A stretch of DNA of 64,000 nucleotides, from positions 43,318,437 through 43,382,436 of the forward strand of contig JALGQZ010000004.1 in assembly GCA_023105745.1 (NCBI GenBank), written 5' to 3'. The position numbers and the translations under genes were made by a program. Each line of letters starts with the position of its first letter. The first letter of the stretch is position 1. The stretch comes from Austropuccinia psidii. Lineage: Eukaryota > Basidiomycota > Pucciniomycetes > Pucciniales > Sphaerophragmiaceae. Of this stretch, positions 35,753 to 45,505 are shown piece after piece. Below the pieces are notes generated by a model. The model saw only the letters and a program-made list of their open reading frames with translations, was not told where the DNA came from and did not search any database.

Positions 35753-37396
35753 AAGTGGTGAGCTCTGAGCACCATAAGTACAGTGAGTCTTGATGAGCTT
35801 TCAAACAATCCATACAGTTCTTTCCCCCAATTCCTTAAATTTATCCCATTAAACTCTCTTCTTCAATCAATACTCAAACAAAATCTTCATTCGATCACTT
35901 GTAGGTATTTTCCCCTTGATCTTGATTCTGAATTCCCTCTTTTACTTAAAAATGACTTCATTCTTGTCTTGAGTGTCTTCACCAAACTTTTCTTGAGTCC
36001 TCATGGCTTTTGAAAAGTGGGTGACCTGGGTTTATGTCCCAAGAACACCTGATTTCATAATAATTTTAACCTTGAGAGTGTTGGCATAAAGTGGCCAATA
36101 CTTGAGTTTTTGGACCATTTCAGAAGTCCTGGCCAAAATCCTTGAATTTGTGATTAAAGGGAATTTTGGCCAATTTGCGCAAAAATGCGCAAAATGCGCA
36201 AAATTTGCACAAAGTGTGCAAATGTGCATATATGCCATAATGGCATATATTGGTGAAAAAATTGATTAATGATGAAAAGATGGCCTTATAAAGTGTTCTG
36301 GCCATTTTGCGCAAAGTGCGCAAATGCGCAATTATGATGAAATTGGCCAAAAAGGCCTTTTGAAGCCTTTTGACAAGATAAAAGGGCTTTTTGTGCAAAA
36401 GTGCGCAAATGCGCAAATTTGCCAATATGCATAATTAAGCATATTTTGATAAAAAATCATAAAATTGAACTATTTTGAAGTTTTGAGGTCTGATATGGCC
36501 ATTTGTGCCAAAGTGCATAAATTCATGAAATTGGCCAATTGGGCCATTTGAAGCAGTCTTTCTCTTTTTGATCTTGATTTCTTCTTGAATGTCTTTCTTC
36601 TTATCCCCTCCTTGACTGGTCAATTGCCATAAATGCCTTGCTGACTTGCAATTGTCCATAATTCTCTTGGTCTTGAATTTGAAATTTTGACTTGAAGATG
36701 AGTTCAAGGCTGACTTGAAGAGTGTTTTGCTCTTTGATTATTGAATTAGTTGACTCCCCAAACATGATATGGGAGTGATGACTACTGCTTTTGAAATCAG
36801 AAATAAAAATAAAAATAAAAGGAAAACATACAAGTAAAAGAAAATGAAATAAAATAAAAATGAAAAAGAATTTAGAGAAAAAGAGAGTAAAGAAAGAAAT
36901 AAGAAATGCCTGAGGGTTGTCCTTCTTGTGGTGAGTTGCTTGATTTTGGCCAAAATTTTCTGAAAGATAAAATCAAGCATTTGATGCTCACAGCGTGGCC
37001 AAGGTAGTTTTTTACAAGAAGTAGACCCCTCAGGGATGCATACCAGGAGATGGAGCTTACTTTCATAACTTCCACTCCCCACCAAGCACCATAATTGGAA
37101 CAGAAATTATGCCATAACATGAATTGTGGTAATGAATGTCTTGAAAGATAATTTATGGCATGATTAAAGAAAGAAAAGAAAATAAGAGAAAAGATTGGGC
37201 CATTTCTTGATGAAAGGTCCAAATCTTGACGGTATTATGTTGCAAGGCCTTATGAACCTGTCCAAAGAATTGACAAGTGCTCACAAAGTGGCCAAGGTGA
37301 TGCTTACAACAAATTTGGGTAGAATACCCCCTTAAAGGTGCATGCCAGGAGAGGAACTTACTTTCATAAACTCTAATCCCCACCAAGCAGCATAAA
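35753..37396 (-). other. Element C 3' noncoding region
   Basis: About 1.6 kb between the pol stop and the polypurine tract with no credible gene. It contains three clusters of TGCGCA words (36175-36235, 36306-36331, 36393-36420), an A-rich tract near 36800-36900, and an imperfect direct repeat of about 130 bp (about 36960-37095 and 37240-37395) with shared TGCAT[AG]CCAGGAGA and CTTACTTTCATAA. ORFs here are short or low-complexity. Confidence 0.7.
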
Positions 37397-40300
37397 TCAA
37401 ACTCTTGAGGCATTTGGGCCAGGCTTGTCTGGATACAAAGTGTGAAAACCCTTGACAAGATCTGGGGAGTTGGTAAGGTTGGAAGCTGGTTCCCAAGTTG
37501 TTCTTTCTGGGTCTTCACTGAATCCTTTCCACTCAACTAAATACCATAATGAACCTCTCTTGAGTTTTGAGTCCAGGACCTGAGCCATTTCCCATTCTTC
37601 TTGCTCTTCCACTATTACTGGAGGTGGTGGCAATTGTTGTCGATTTGGGATAGTTGATTGCTTCACTGGTTCTAACAAGGACACATGGAAGACAGGGTGA
37701 ACTGACTTCCATTGTGGAGGCAACTTGAGGTGATATGCATGGCTGCCAATCTTCTTGAGAACTTCAAAGGGTCCCAAACATCTTTCTGAAAGTTTCTTGG
37801 TTGGTCTTGTTGTCTTGATGTTCTTGGAAGCTAGCCATACTTTGTCCCCAGGTTGGAAATCAGGTGGAATTGCTCTAATTTTATCTGCATACTTCTTAAA
37901 ACGCTTTATGGCTGACTCTAATTCTTCTCTGACAACTTGCTGTACTGATTGGAGTTTTGACTATAACTTTCCAGCAGGTGTATCGTGGGAAATGTGAATT
38001 GAATCAAAGCTGGGATTTCTTCCATAAATGGTGAAAAATGGTGACTGTTTTGTTGATGAATGTTCTGCATTATTATAGGCAAATTCAGCCAGAGGGAGCC
38101 AGGTGTGCCAGTCATCTTGATGGTAACTGACATACATCTGAAGATACTGTTCTAAAACCTGATTTACCCTCTCTGTCTGTCCATCTGTTTCAGGGTGAAA
38201 GGCAGTTGAGAGATCTCTTGATATCTTGAGCTGCTGACATAATTGAGTCCAAAATGATGAAACAAATAATGAACCTCTATCACTGACAATACTGACTGGA
38301 AGACCATGTTTGGAAAAGACATGATTAATGAATATTTGAGCTAAGTCCAAAGCAGTGATTGTTGAATAAGTTGGAATAAATATTGCCATTTTTTAAAATC
38401 TGTCTACAACTACTAAAGTTGGAGCAAAGTTGCTTGACAAGGGCAATTGAGTGATAAAGTCCATTGACAAAGAATTCCAAGGACCAGATGGAATTTGAAG
38501 AGGCTTGAGTAATCCAAACTTCTTATGGTGAATGTTCTTGTTTCTTGAACATTGCTGACATGAGGACACATAGTCCTTGATGATTTGATTCATGCCAGCC
38601 CAATAAAACTCCCTCTTGATGAGCTTGAGGGTCTTCTCCTGGCCAGGATGGCCAGCCAATGGTGAGTCATGACGCTTTTGAAGAATGTCCAATTGAATTT
38701 CATGATTGCTTGGAATGACTACTCTATCTTTGAACAATAATAATTTTGCTTGAGGTTCAAGAGAATAGTCTGGGACTGATTCTCCTCTTGCTAATTTCTT
38801 GAGGATTTCCTTATAATCTTCGTCTTGCCATACTTGTCTTTGAATTTGATCAACTACATCTGAAAAGATATCAACTTTTATTGAAAAGAATCTTGACTCT
38901 TGAATTTCATTTTGTTTGAGAACTTGATGAAAATTTTGAGGATTCTTGCTGATGAAATCCACCCCCCTCTCTGGGTACACGTCGTCCCGACGTGACAAGG
39001 CATCTGGTAAAGTGACCAGCCTGCCTGGGCGGTAAGTGATGATAAAATGGAATTCAGATAGAAACTCAGCCCAATGGGCTTGATGACGAGTAAGGACTTT
39101 AGAGGACATAAAATACCGAAGGGAACAATGGTATGTCAAGACCTCGAAGGAATAAGAAAGAGAAAGAAGAAAAGCTCTCCAGCGCTTGAGCGCCCAAACT
39201 ATGCCAAGGAGTTCCTTGTCATGAATTTCATAGTTGAGCTCAGCTGGTAAGAGCTTGCAACTATCAAATGCAATGGGATGCTTTCCTGAGTCATTCACCT
39301 GACTCAGTACAGCACCCAAGGCATAATCAGAAGCATCAGTCTCTACAATAGTTGGTAGAGAAGGATTAAAATGAGAGAGAATAGGAGCAGTGGTGAATGC
39401 TTCTTTGAGTATTTGAAACTGACTAAGAGCTTCCTCATTGAAGATAAAGGGAGAATCTTTTTTAAGAAGGGAAGTGAAAGCAGAGATTTTTTTGAAATAA
39501 TTTTTAATGAAACGACAACAAAAGTTGGCAAAGCCAAGAAAAGATTGGAGCGCCTTGATGTTCTTGGGCTGAGGCCAATTGAGGATTTGTTGAACCTTTG
39601 AATAATCCATCCTGACCCCATCACTTGAAACAACATAGCCCAAGTATTCCACACTTGAGGCATGGAATACACACTTTGAGGCTTTAGCAAACAAATTATT
39701 GTCTCTCAGTCTTTGGTGAACAGAGGCCACATGTTTAACATGTTCATCGAAAGAGCTAGAGAAGACCATAATATTATCTAAGTACACTACAACAAAAATA
39801 TCCAAATAATCTGAAAAGATATCATTCACAAGATTTTGGAATGAAGCTGGAGCATTGTTTAAGCCAAATGGCATAACCAAATACTCATAACTACCATATT
39901 TGGTTCTAAAGGCAGTTAAGTGCTCATCCCCCTCTTTAATTCTCAGAAGATTATAAGCACCACGCAGATCTATCTTGGATAAGATATTAGCACCGTTAAA
40001 GACGTTAAGAAGCTGATTCATTGGAGGAACAGGATACCTGTTCTTCCTAGTGACAGCATTAAGTTTGCGGTAGTCAACACACAAACAAAGACCACCATCC
40101 TTTTTCTTAACAAAAAGGACAGGTGCTCCTGTTGAGGAGGAGCTTGGTCTAATGAAACCTTTCTCTACATTCTCTGAAATGTAGGCCCGCAGTGTTTCTG
40201 AATCATTTTTAGATAAAGAGTAGATAACACCAACTGGAGGTAGAAGACCCTCCAATTTGATATGGTGATCACAGGCTTGGTGTGGAGGAAGTTTCTCTGC

Positions 40301-40518
40301 TTTCACCTTAGAGAATACATCCAAATAGTGGTGATAAGCAGGAGGGACTACCTTCAAAACAGTTTCAATCTCTTCTGGCTCTTCCTCCTCATCCCACTGC
40401 TCCTCCAGGGAGGCATGAAAAGATAAAGGAGAAAGGTCCATATCCCCTTGAAAGAGATGAAGTGAAGATATAGCAACATCTTCTTCAACATCTTTTATCT
40501 CTTTGAAGACTTCATCTC
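37397..40518 (-). pseudogene. Element C pol: RT, RNase H, integrase, chromodomain
   Basis: One minus-strand frame holds ORFs 38393-40441, 37961-38389 and 37397-37777. RT: YPVPP, KIDLRGAYNLLRI, AFRTKYGSYEYLVMPFG, then the active site VVYLDN where the family has YLDD. RNase H: VETDASDYALGAVLSQ and YEIHDKELL. Integrase: an HHCC domain (KRHDSPLAGH, CQQC), catalytic VVDRF, IVSDRGS and TDGQTERVNQ, then YGRNPSFDS. The chromodomain is near 37430-37600 (VLDSKLKRGSLWYLVEWKGF, TTWEP). Two single-base stop codons interrupt it: TAA at 38393 (Ser in relatives) and TAG at 37961. The frame continues upstream of 40441 to about 40530, where it is one base out of register with protease. Confidence 0.9.
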
Positions 40519-41117
40519 CTAATGGAAATAATGACGAGAGGGAAAAATGGAGGGGTTATGGACAGAAGGAGGAAGGGAAGGTGTCTTAAGTTCACCAACC
40601 AGAGCAACACTGTTGACAGAAGTGAAAAATTCATTACTAGTAGAAGAAATAATACCACTAGAATCCTTATGACTAGAATCATAGGTGATCAATCCATTTT
40701 CCCAATCAATAATGGGATTAAAATGGTAAAGAAAATCATATCCCAATATCAGGTCTTCTCCCTTGGGTGAATCTATGATAAAGAAATCCCATTCAAAGCT
40801 TGGGAAGGAAGGTAAATCAACAACCCACTTGGTATAATGGATGATGAACAGGGAAGTGGATTCATTGGAATCCAAAATGAAAAGAGGAATCTTTTTAGGG
40901 AGCTCTGACATGGTCAATGAGTACTTGAGAACAAAATTCTTTGCAATAAAGGAGTTTTTAGCACCAGAGTCAATGAGAATACTATAAAAAATATCAGAAA
41001 TTGAAGAGAAAATAAGAAATTTTAAAAAAATTTTGACACTAGTATTCAGAGTGCACAATTGTGCTCTTGAAGGAAATAAGTGAGAACCATTGAAAACATC
41101 ATTATTCCCACTCAGGC
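40519..41117 (-). pseudogene. Element C protease (start of pol)
   Basis: The frame is open from inside the gag end (41117) down to the stop at 40519, although the first ATG-like position is only at about 41058. It contains the aspartic protease signature ILIDSGAKNSFI and a LILGYDFL motif typical of the enzyme's C-terminal half. It would be made as a gag-protease fusion after a -1 shift at 41118-41124. A one-base frame slip somewhere between about 40640 and 40530 separates it from RT in this copy. The role is maturation of the polyprotein. Confidence 0.85.
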
Positions 41118-41124
41118 TTTTCCC
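41079..41124 (-). promoter_or_regulatory. Predicted -1 ribosomal frameshift site of element C
   Basis: The minus strand has the slippery heptamer G GGA AAA (41118-41124), with GGA AAA as gag codons, one codon (GCC) before the gag stop TGA (41112-41114). Five bases after it, AGTGGGAA (41105-41112) can pair with TTCTCACT (41079-41086), an 8-bp stem with one G-U pair and an 18-base loop. The -1 frame is open into protease. This matches the classic retroviral arrangement; function is inferred. Confidence 0.7.
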
Positions 41125-42452
41125 TGCTTGCTAGGGAAGCCTTTTGATGACCCTTGCCTATTCTCAGGCCTCTTTAAGCATTTTTCAAATGGGTGTTTAC
41201 CACCACAATAATTGCACAAGCCTTCTTTAATCCTCCTCTCCTTTTCATAACCAATTAATTTGTTGTCCTTATTGAGGAGAGCAGCATGAGGCTTGTCTTT
41301 GGACATTTGAAAATTCTTCCCCTTCTTATTCTTCTTGTGATAAGGCTTTTCTGATGATGAACTTTGAGGGGGCTTGGAGGAGTTGGATTCATTGATTGGA
41401 GGCTTCTTCTCTGGATGACTGCCCTTTTCCTTCTGCCTCTCATGGTACCTGGTATCTAATTCCAAGGTGATGTCCATGAGTTCTTGAAGACTATCAAAAG
41501 TTCCAGGGTGAGAAGCCAATTGGTCCAACAATATTGATGCCAAGCCTCTCCTATACACATGAATATAGGCCCTTTCCCCCCAGTCTCCAATTCTTGAAAT
41601 TAAAATTCTGAAATCAGCTATGTACAAGGAAACTTGACCACTTTTCCTCATCCTCAAATTGTCTAACTCTTGTTCAGCTTTTCTGACTTCATTGGGATCA
41701 CCAAACAGAGTGAATAACTGGGTTTCAAACAACTGCCAGTTATTGAGGAGAGAAGAAGGGTCTTCATTGGAGATATTTGAGAGGTAAGGTTCAATCCATT
41801 TTCCAGCTCTACCAGTAAGAAAAGAAGTTGAGTACCAAACCTTCTTCCTTTCAGAGAAGAAGTTTGCTGGGTCATTATGGCAAATTAATTGACAAGATTG
41901 AATAAATCCTCTCAATTTATAAGCTTTAGTACCATCAAAAGAATCAGGTGCCTTCATTGATTGAGTCTTGAATTCAGGGGCTTTTGAAGTGTCCCTTGGG
42001 GCAACTGCTTGAGTGAGTTGTCCCATAAATTGAGTCATTTGCTCCATCATCTTGAGAAAATTTGGTTCAGCTTGAGAGACAAGAGGTTGATTATAAAGGG
42101 CTAGATTTGGAGCTTCAGAAGCCTCAGGAGCACCTGCCACGGCAGCTGCAACTTCAGTCTCTTCAGACTCCTCCCCCTCTTCATCTTCAGCTTCCCCTAA
42201 TCTGCTTCTAGGCCCTTGAGGAATGCTTGGATAGCCACCCAACAAGCCGGAGAATGATCTTGATCTTCTTGACTTCACACTTCCTCTTCTGGAGGGTGCT
42301 TCTCCTTCCATTGGTGGTCCTCTGTCCAAGTTTGCACTCAGTTGATGAACTGTTGGTGTGCAGTCAAGAGGAGCCCTTGCTGTAGGAGTGAGAACAGCTT
42401 GATGTCTTTGAGCTCTTGTATTCCTGGCTGGGGGGCAATGCTGAACTGGCAT
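41112..42452 (-). CDS. Element C gag polyprotein, 446 aa
   Basis: Intact structural protein of the chromovirus. I chose the ATG at 42452 (MPVQHCPPAR), as in relatives I remember, over the upstream one at 42515, which lies in leader sequence. The N-terminal 130 residues are basic, Ser/Arg-rich then acidic and low-complexity (SRRSRSFSGLLGG; EDEEGEESEETE). A capsid-like domain follows at about 170-350 (KAPDSFDGT, FLTGRAGKWIEPYLS, LFTLFGDPNE, LYIADFR, LASILLDQLASHPG). A Ser/Lys-rich linker leads to a zinc knuckle at residues 413-425, CNYCGGKHPFEKC, spaced CX2CX3HX4C, one residue shorter than the usual CX2CX4HX4C. It would pack RNA in cytoplasmic particles. Confidence 0.92.
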   Translation of the reverse strand: MPVQHCPPARNTRAQRHQAVLTPTARAPLDCTPTVHQLSANLDRGPPMEGEAPSRRGSVKSRRSRSFSGLLGGYPSIPQGPRSRLGEAEDEEGEESEETEVAAAVAGAPEASEAPNLALYNQPLVSQAEPNFLKMMEQMTQFMGQLTQAVAPRDTSKAPEFKTQSMKAPDSFDGTKAYKLRGFIQSCQLICHNDPANFFSERKKVWYSTSFLTGRAGKWIEPYLSNISNEDPSSLLNNWQLFETQLFTLFGDPNEVRKAEQELDNLRMRKSGQVSLYIADFRILISRIGDWGERAYIHVYRRGLASILLDQLASHPGTFDSLQELMDITLELDTRYHERQKEKGSHPEKKPPINESNSSKPPQSSSSEKPYHKKNKKGKNFQMSKDKPHAALLNKDNKLIGYEKERRIKEGLCNYCGGKHPFEKCLKRPENRQGSSKGFPSKQGKA

Positions 42453-43231
42453 TATTGAAGAAGAAAAATAAAACTTGATGATACTTGAGAATAAACAAGG
42501 CTTTGACCAAAACAATCAAATGAGAATCTTGATGAACTTGAGAAATCAATCAATAATCTTGAAGTGAATCAATATGAATAAATCTTGAAGAGTGAAGATG
42601 ACAAAGTCAAATTCTTATGAATAATCAATTTCAATCAATAATTCAAATAAAGTAAATCAAGTCAATTCAAAATCAAATCAATTAATTCTTGGGGAATTCA
42701 ATCAATATCTTCAAAAATCAATTCAATTTTCTTGAGGAATCAAATTCAAATCAATTAATTAAATCAAATCTTGAGGATAAATCAGTTATCTTGAGGAATC
42801 AAATCAGATCAATCAATTAAATCAAATCAGAGTGTTGAGGTAAGTCAATTTCTTGAGCAATCAATCAATAAATCAATAAATCTTGAGAAATTTCAAAATC
42901 AACCAATGATAACCCCAATTCAATAACTCCTGAAACAATAAATCACTTAAACCCAAATTCCAATCAATTAAACCTGATAAAAAACCTGAATTCAGACAGA
43001 AAATGAAAATGAGATTTGATTGAGAATTAAGAGAGAATGAAATGGTCAGCAAAATTTTGAAATGAGAAAGAGAATCAATTTTTATTTGAATGAAATGAAT
43101 GAGATGAAAATTGATGAGAGAGAAAAAATCATCAAAGTCATAAGATCATGAAAAAAATCATAATTGATGAATGAGAGAAATGAATATAAAGGAATGAAAA
43201 TAAAGAATCAAATATGAGTTAATTCAAATAA
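42453..43231 (-). other. Element C 5' untranslated leader
   Basis: About 780 bp, made almost wholly of degenerate AATCAAT/CTTGAGGAAT words, with no ORF. Directly inside the LTR the minus strand reads TTATTTGAATTAACTCATAT; it does not begin with TGG, so I recognise no standard tRNA primer binding site. The same leader type recurs at 10440-11028 and 12145-12800. Confidence 0.75.
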
Positions 43232-43964
43232 TGTCACAGGGGCTCTTCTAAGTGAAGAGGGCCTGGCACTCAGTAAACAGACTTACTTATGGAGAGCTCA
43301 GAATAAGGTACTCAATGATAAGAGTAATGGAGCAAGAGGATAGATTCCTAATCATAAAATAATAAGCATTAAAGATATGAGAAAAAACAAAAGCAATAAT
43401 AAAGAGCCAACCACAAATAATCCTTTACCACTGTTTCAACCTGTTCAGAAAAGAGAAAAGGATTAATAAAGGATATGGCCACCAGGAATCTACTGAACAG
43501 GTGAGGGAAGGCAAAGACTAACTTAATAATTAATAAAATAATATTTCTTAATGAGAAATAAAATAATATTAAATAATAAATCCAATATTTTAATTAACTG
43601 GGGGAAAAACCCCCAGGTGGGTGAAGAGGGGCTGGTATATGTGAGAAATACCAGCCTTGGAGTTTGAGTGTTGAGATACTTGTCTGTATACTGGAAGAAG
43701 TTGGATGTGGGATTGAATCCTGTATTGGTGAATCCAATACAGGTTATACATTCAATACAGGTATTTGCGCCTGTATTGATTACAGGCCTGTATTTGGTGA
43801 ATCCTGTATTTGGTTCTTGCCTGTATGAAACTGTATTGAGGCCTGAAAACTGTATTTGGAGAATGTTGAATGAAACCCCCTTGCTGATTGGGTTTTGAGG
43901 GGTATCAATGAAGGAATGATTGTTGAATATGATTGGTAATGCCCCTGCCTCCTTGGCTGTGACA
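43232..43964 (-). repeat. Element C right LTR (5' LTR)
   Basis: 733 bp, bounded by TGTCACAGGGG and GGCTGTGACA, followed by the AATTC duplication. It contains a perfect hairpin CCTGTATTGG (43719-43728) / CCAATACAGG (43734-43743). The TATA box and start site are not obvious by eye. Confidence 0.95.
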
Positions 43965-43969
43965 AATTC

Positions 43970-44170
43970 TGTCACATGTATTGGTAATTGAATGAAGTCT
44001 GAAATTTGTCAACTGATACCATTCAGTATACTTCTTGTCATTTCTTTTCAATTCACTCATGTCCAATATTATTTTACATAACTTTGCATCAAATTTGCCA
44101 AGTTCTACATCAATACTAGAGTTAACAAAGTGTATTTCATCTATTATTTGTGTGGAAAAGTCCTGTTAAT
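43970..44170 (-). pseudogene. L1 ORF2 start, cut off by element C
   Basis: On the minus strand a frame reads IIDEIHFVNSSIDVELGKF..., then NDKKYTEWYQLTNFR and TCDRI, and continues in frame with ESKFQVQND at 35016 when element C and one target copy are removed. It begins within the end of ORF1, in the -1 frame relative to it. No clear start codon, so ORF2 may be made by frameshift or reinitiation (inference). Confidence 0.65.
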
Positions 44171-44902
44171 CCTTTCCTGCCCTTTGGCTGTGAATTACAT
44201 AAGAGTCCTGGCCATATTGAAGACACTGTCCATGGCTGAAGGCGCCAATTTTAGGATCCTGTACCCTTGTGGGTAAGGTCTTTGCCAATTGGCTTTGGCT
44301 TTGCCCTTGCCCTGATGGCTCTTGGGACCTTTCTTCTTCTTCTGAGGTCCTTTGAGCTTGTCTTTGGACACTTCTGGAGCTGGTTTGGAGCTGGTAGACG
44401 CCACTGGGCCTTCTGTCTCCAAAGCTGGAGTCATTTCCAACTCCTTCTGGTCTATGGATAAAACACTTTTGTTCTTAAACCAATTCTTTATCTTTTGGAC
44501 TTTGTCTTTGAAAGACAATGGGCTCCAACCTCCTAAGAGCTCTATGGTCTTCTCCTGACCCAGAAAGCTCTTGATATGTAAGTAGGAGTTCATGGCCCCC
44601 TGCCAAAGGCTTGGGCATATTTCCCACTCCTCTTCTTTGGCTGCTCTGAGCCAATTCTTGTATTGGCATTGATAAATTTCTATTTCTGTCACTTTAAAGT
44701 GGTTCAGCCCTTAAATTATTAGCATGAATTAGTCCAGATTCACAATTCACGTCAAAGTTTGTGGGTACAGACCTTGGGAAATGGGGGACAGCTCTGGCAC
44801 CCTCCATATGTGTCTTTCTTGAGGAATATTTGACAATTCTGTATTTGGTCTTGCCTCTTCCTTGTCCACATCCATCTGGTTGGACTGAATAGTTGCTTCC
44901 AT
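44144..44902 (-). pseudogene. L1 ORF1, family L small protein (about 252 codons)
   Basis: One minus-strand frame runs from the ATG at 44902 (MEATIQSNQMD) to the stop at 44144. It includes ERHIWRVPEL, then after several in-frame stops near 44700-44750 the long ORF 44195-44692: EWEICPSLWQGAMNSYLHIKS, LGGWSPLSFKDKVQKIKNWF, a Lys-rich patch (GPQKKKKGPKSHQGKGKAK), PYPQGYRI and DSVFNMARTLM. A further stop at 44195 replaces a Glu codon. I know this protein type only as an uncharacterised product of rust retrotransposons. It could be a gag-like nucleic-acid-binding protein; no catalytic motif is visible. Confidence 0.65.
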
Positions 44903-44969
44903 TTCTGGTATGCATCATTTTCATGTCAATTCAAGAGAAAATGTGAAATAAAAGGACAGAACTACACAC

Positions 44970-45128
44970 CTTTTGGTGGTAATTTGGCTTGTTCTGTTCT
45001 GAATAAAGTGCCTCTTTTAGAAATTTTCACTTCAATTCTCTCTTCAGATTCTGCTTCTGAATATTCTGGACTAGTAATATATCTCTTACTGAGCTTATTA
45101 CCAGCTGCACTGTATTTTATTAAAGACA
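44970..45128 (-). other. Possible spliced leader exon of L1
   Basis: The minus strand has TTTTTCTCTAG just before 45128 and AAAAG|GTGTGT at 44970-44969, flanking a 159-base stretch open in one frame (YSEAESEERIEVKISKRG). An acceptor-like ATACCAG|A lies directly before the ORF1 ATG. Joining the two would keep the frame into MEATIQ. L2 conserves the same signals at 21450-21566. Confidence 0.42.
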
Positions 45129-45486
45129 CTAGAGAAAAATTTATTCAAGAGAAGAAAATATTTTTGATATTTTTAAAGATATTTATAAGTTTTATTATTT
45201 ATTTATTTTATATTAAAATAATTATTCTTTTTGACAAAAAAAATTATAATCCAATATTTTGATTTAAAAGTAATTCAGAGTAACTCAAAGAATAATTTAT
45301 AAGTTTTTTGGATGTGAAAAATCCATGTGTAAAACAATATAAAATTAAACCAAATTCCTCAATGAAAAAGGTTTCCAAAACAATTTCAAAAAAAAATTAT
45401 TTTAACTTCAAATTTAAAGAAAAAAAATTGAATTAATATATTTTTTAACTTGAAAATATATTCATTAAGGGTACAAGGTTCAAAAA

Positions 45487-45505
45487 ACACGGCCAGGCCC
45501 CCAAA
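45487..45505 (-). promoter_or_regulatory. L1 primer binding site
   Basis: The minus strand reads TGGGGGCCTGGCCGTG two bases inside the 5' LTR. It is complementary to a tRNA 3' end GGCCAGGCCCCCA. The C61-like start of the T stem and the C discriminator fit a tRNA-Pro-type primer, as used by murine leukaemia virus, but the identity is inference. Confidence 0.68.

Larger units (their letters stand above)
35022..43964 (-). mobile_element. Element C: chromovirus, 8.9 kb, young copy nested in L1
   Basis: Minus-strand gypsy element with 716- and 733-bp LTRs and a perfect AATTC target duplication (35017-35021; 43965-43969). Order: 5' LTR, leader, gag, protease, RT, RNase H, integrase with chromodomain, a 1.66-kb 3' noncoding region and 3' LTR. 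The chromodomain places it among chromoviruses, whose integrases are known to favour heterochromatin. The LTRs differ by roughly twelve substitutions and two indels by eye, the most similar pair in the window. The pol has two stop codons, a frameshift and a changed RT box, so this copy is probably not autonomous, while gag is intact. Confidence 0.95.

Noticed and set aside
36738..37536. Three minus-strand ORFs of 115-127 codons
   Set aside because: They are low-complexity or overlap the pol 3' end out of frame; no motif supports them.
39371..39601. + strand 76-codon ORF
   Set aside because: Antisense to the conserved RT/RNase H frame of element C.
43205..43231. tRNA primer binding site of element C
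   Set aside because: The sequence inside the LTR does not start with TGG and I could not match it to a tRNA end; a self-priming site was considered, but no matching LTR segment was found by eye.
43965..43976. A 12-bp target duplication AATTCTGTCACA for element C
   Set aside because: The extra TGTCACA on the left is the LTR start itself; only AATTC is a true duplication.
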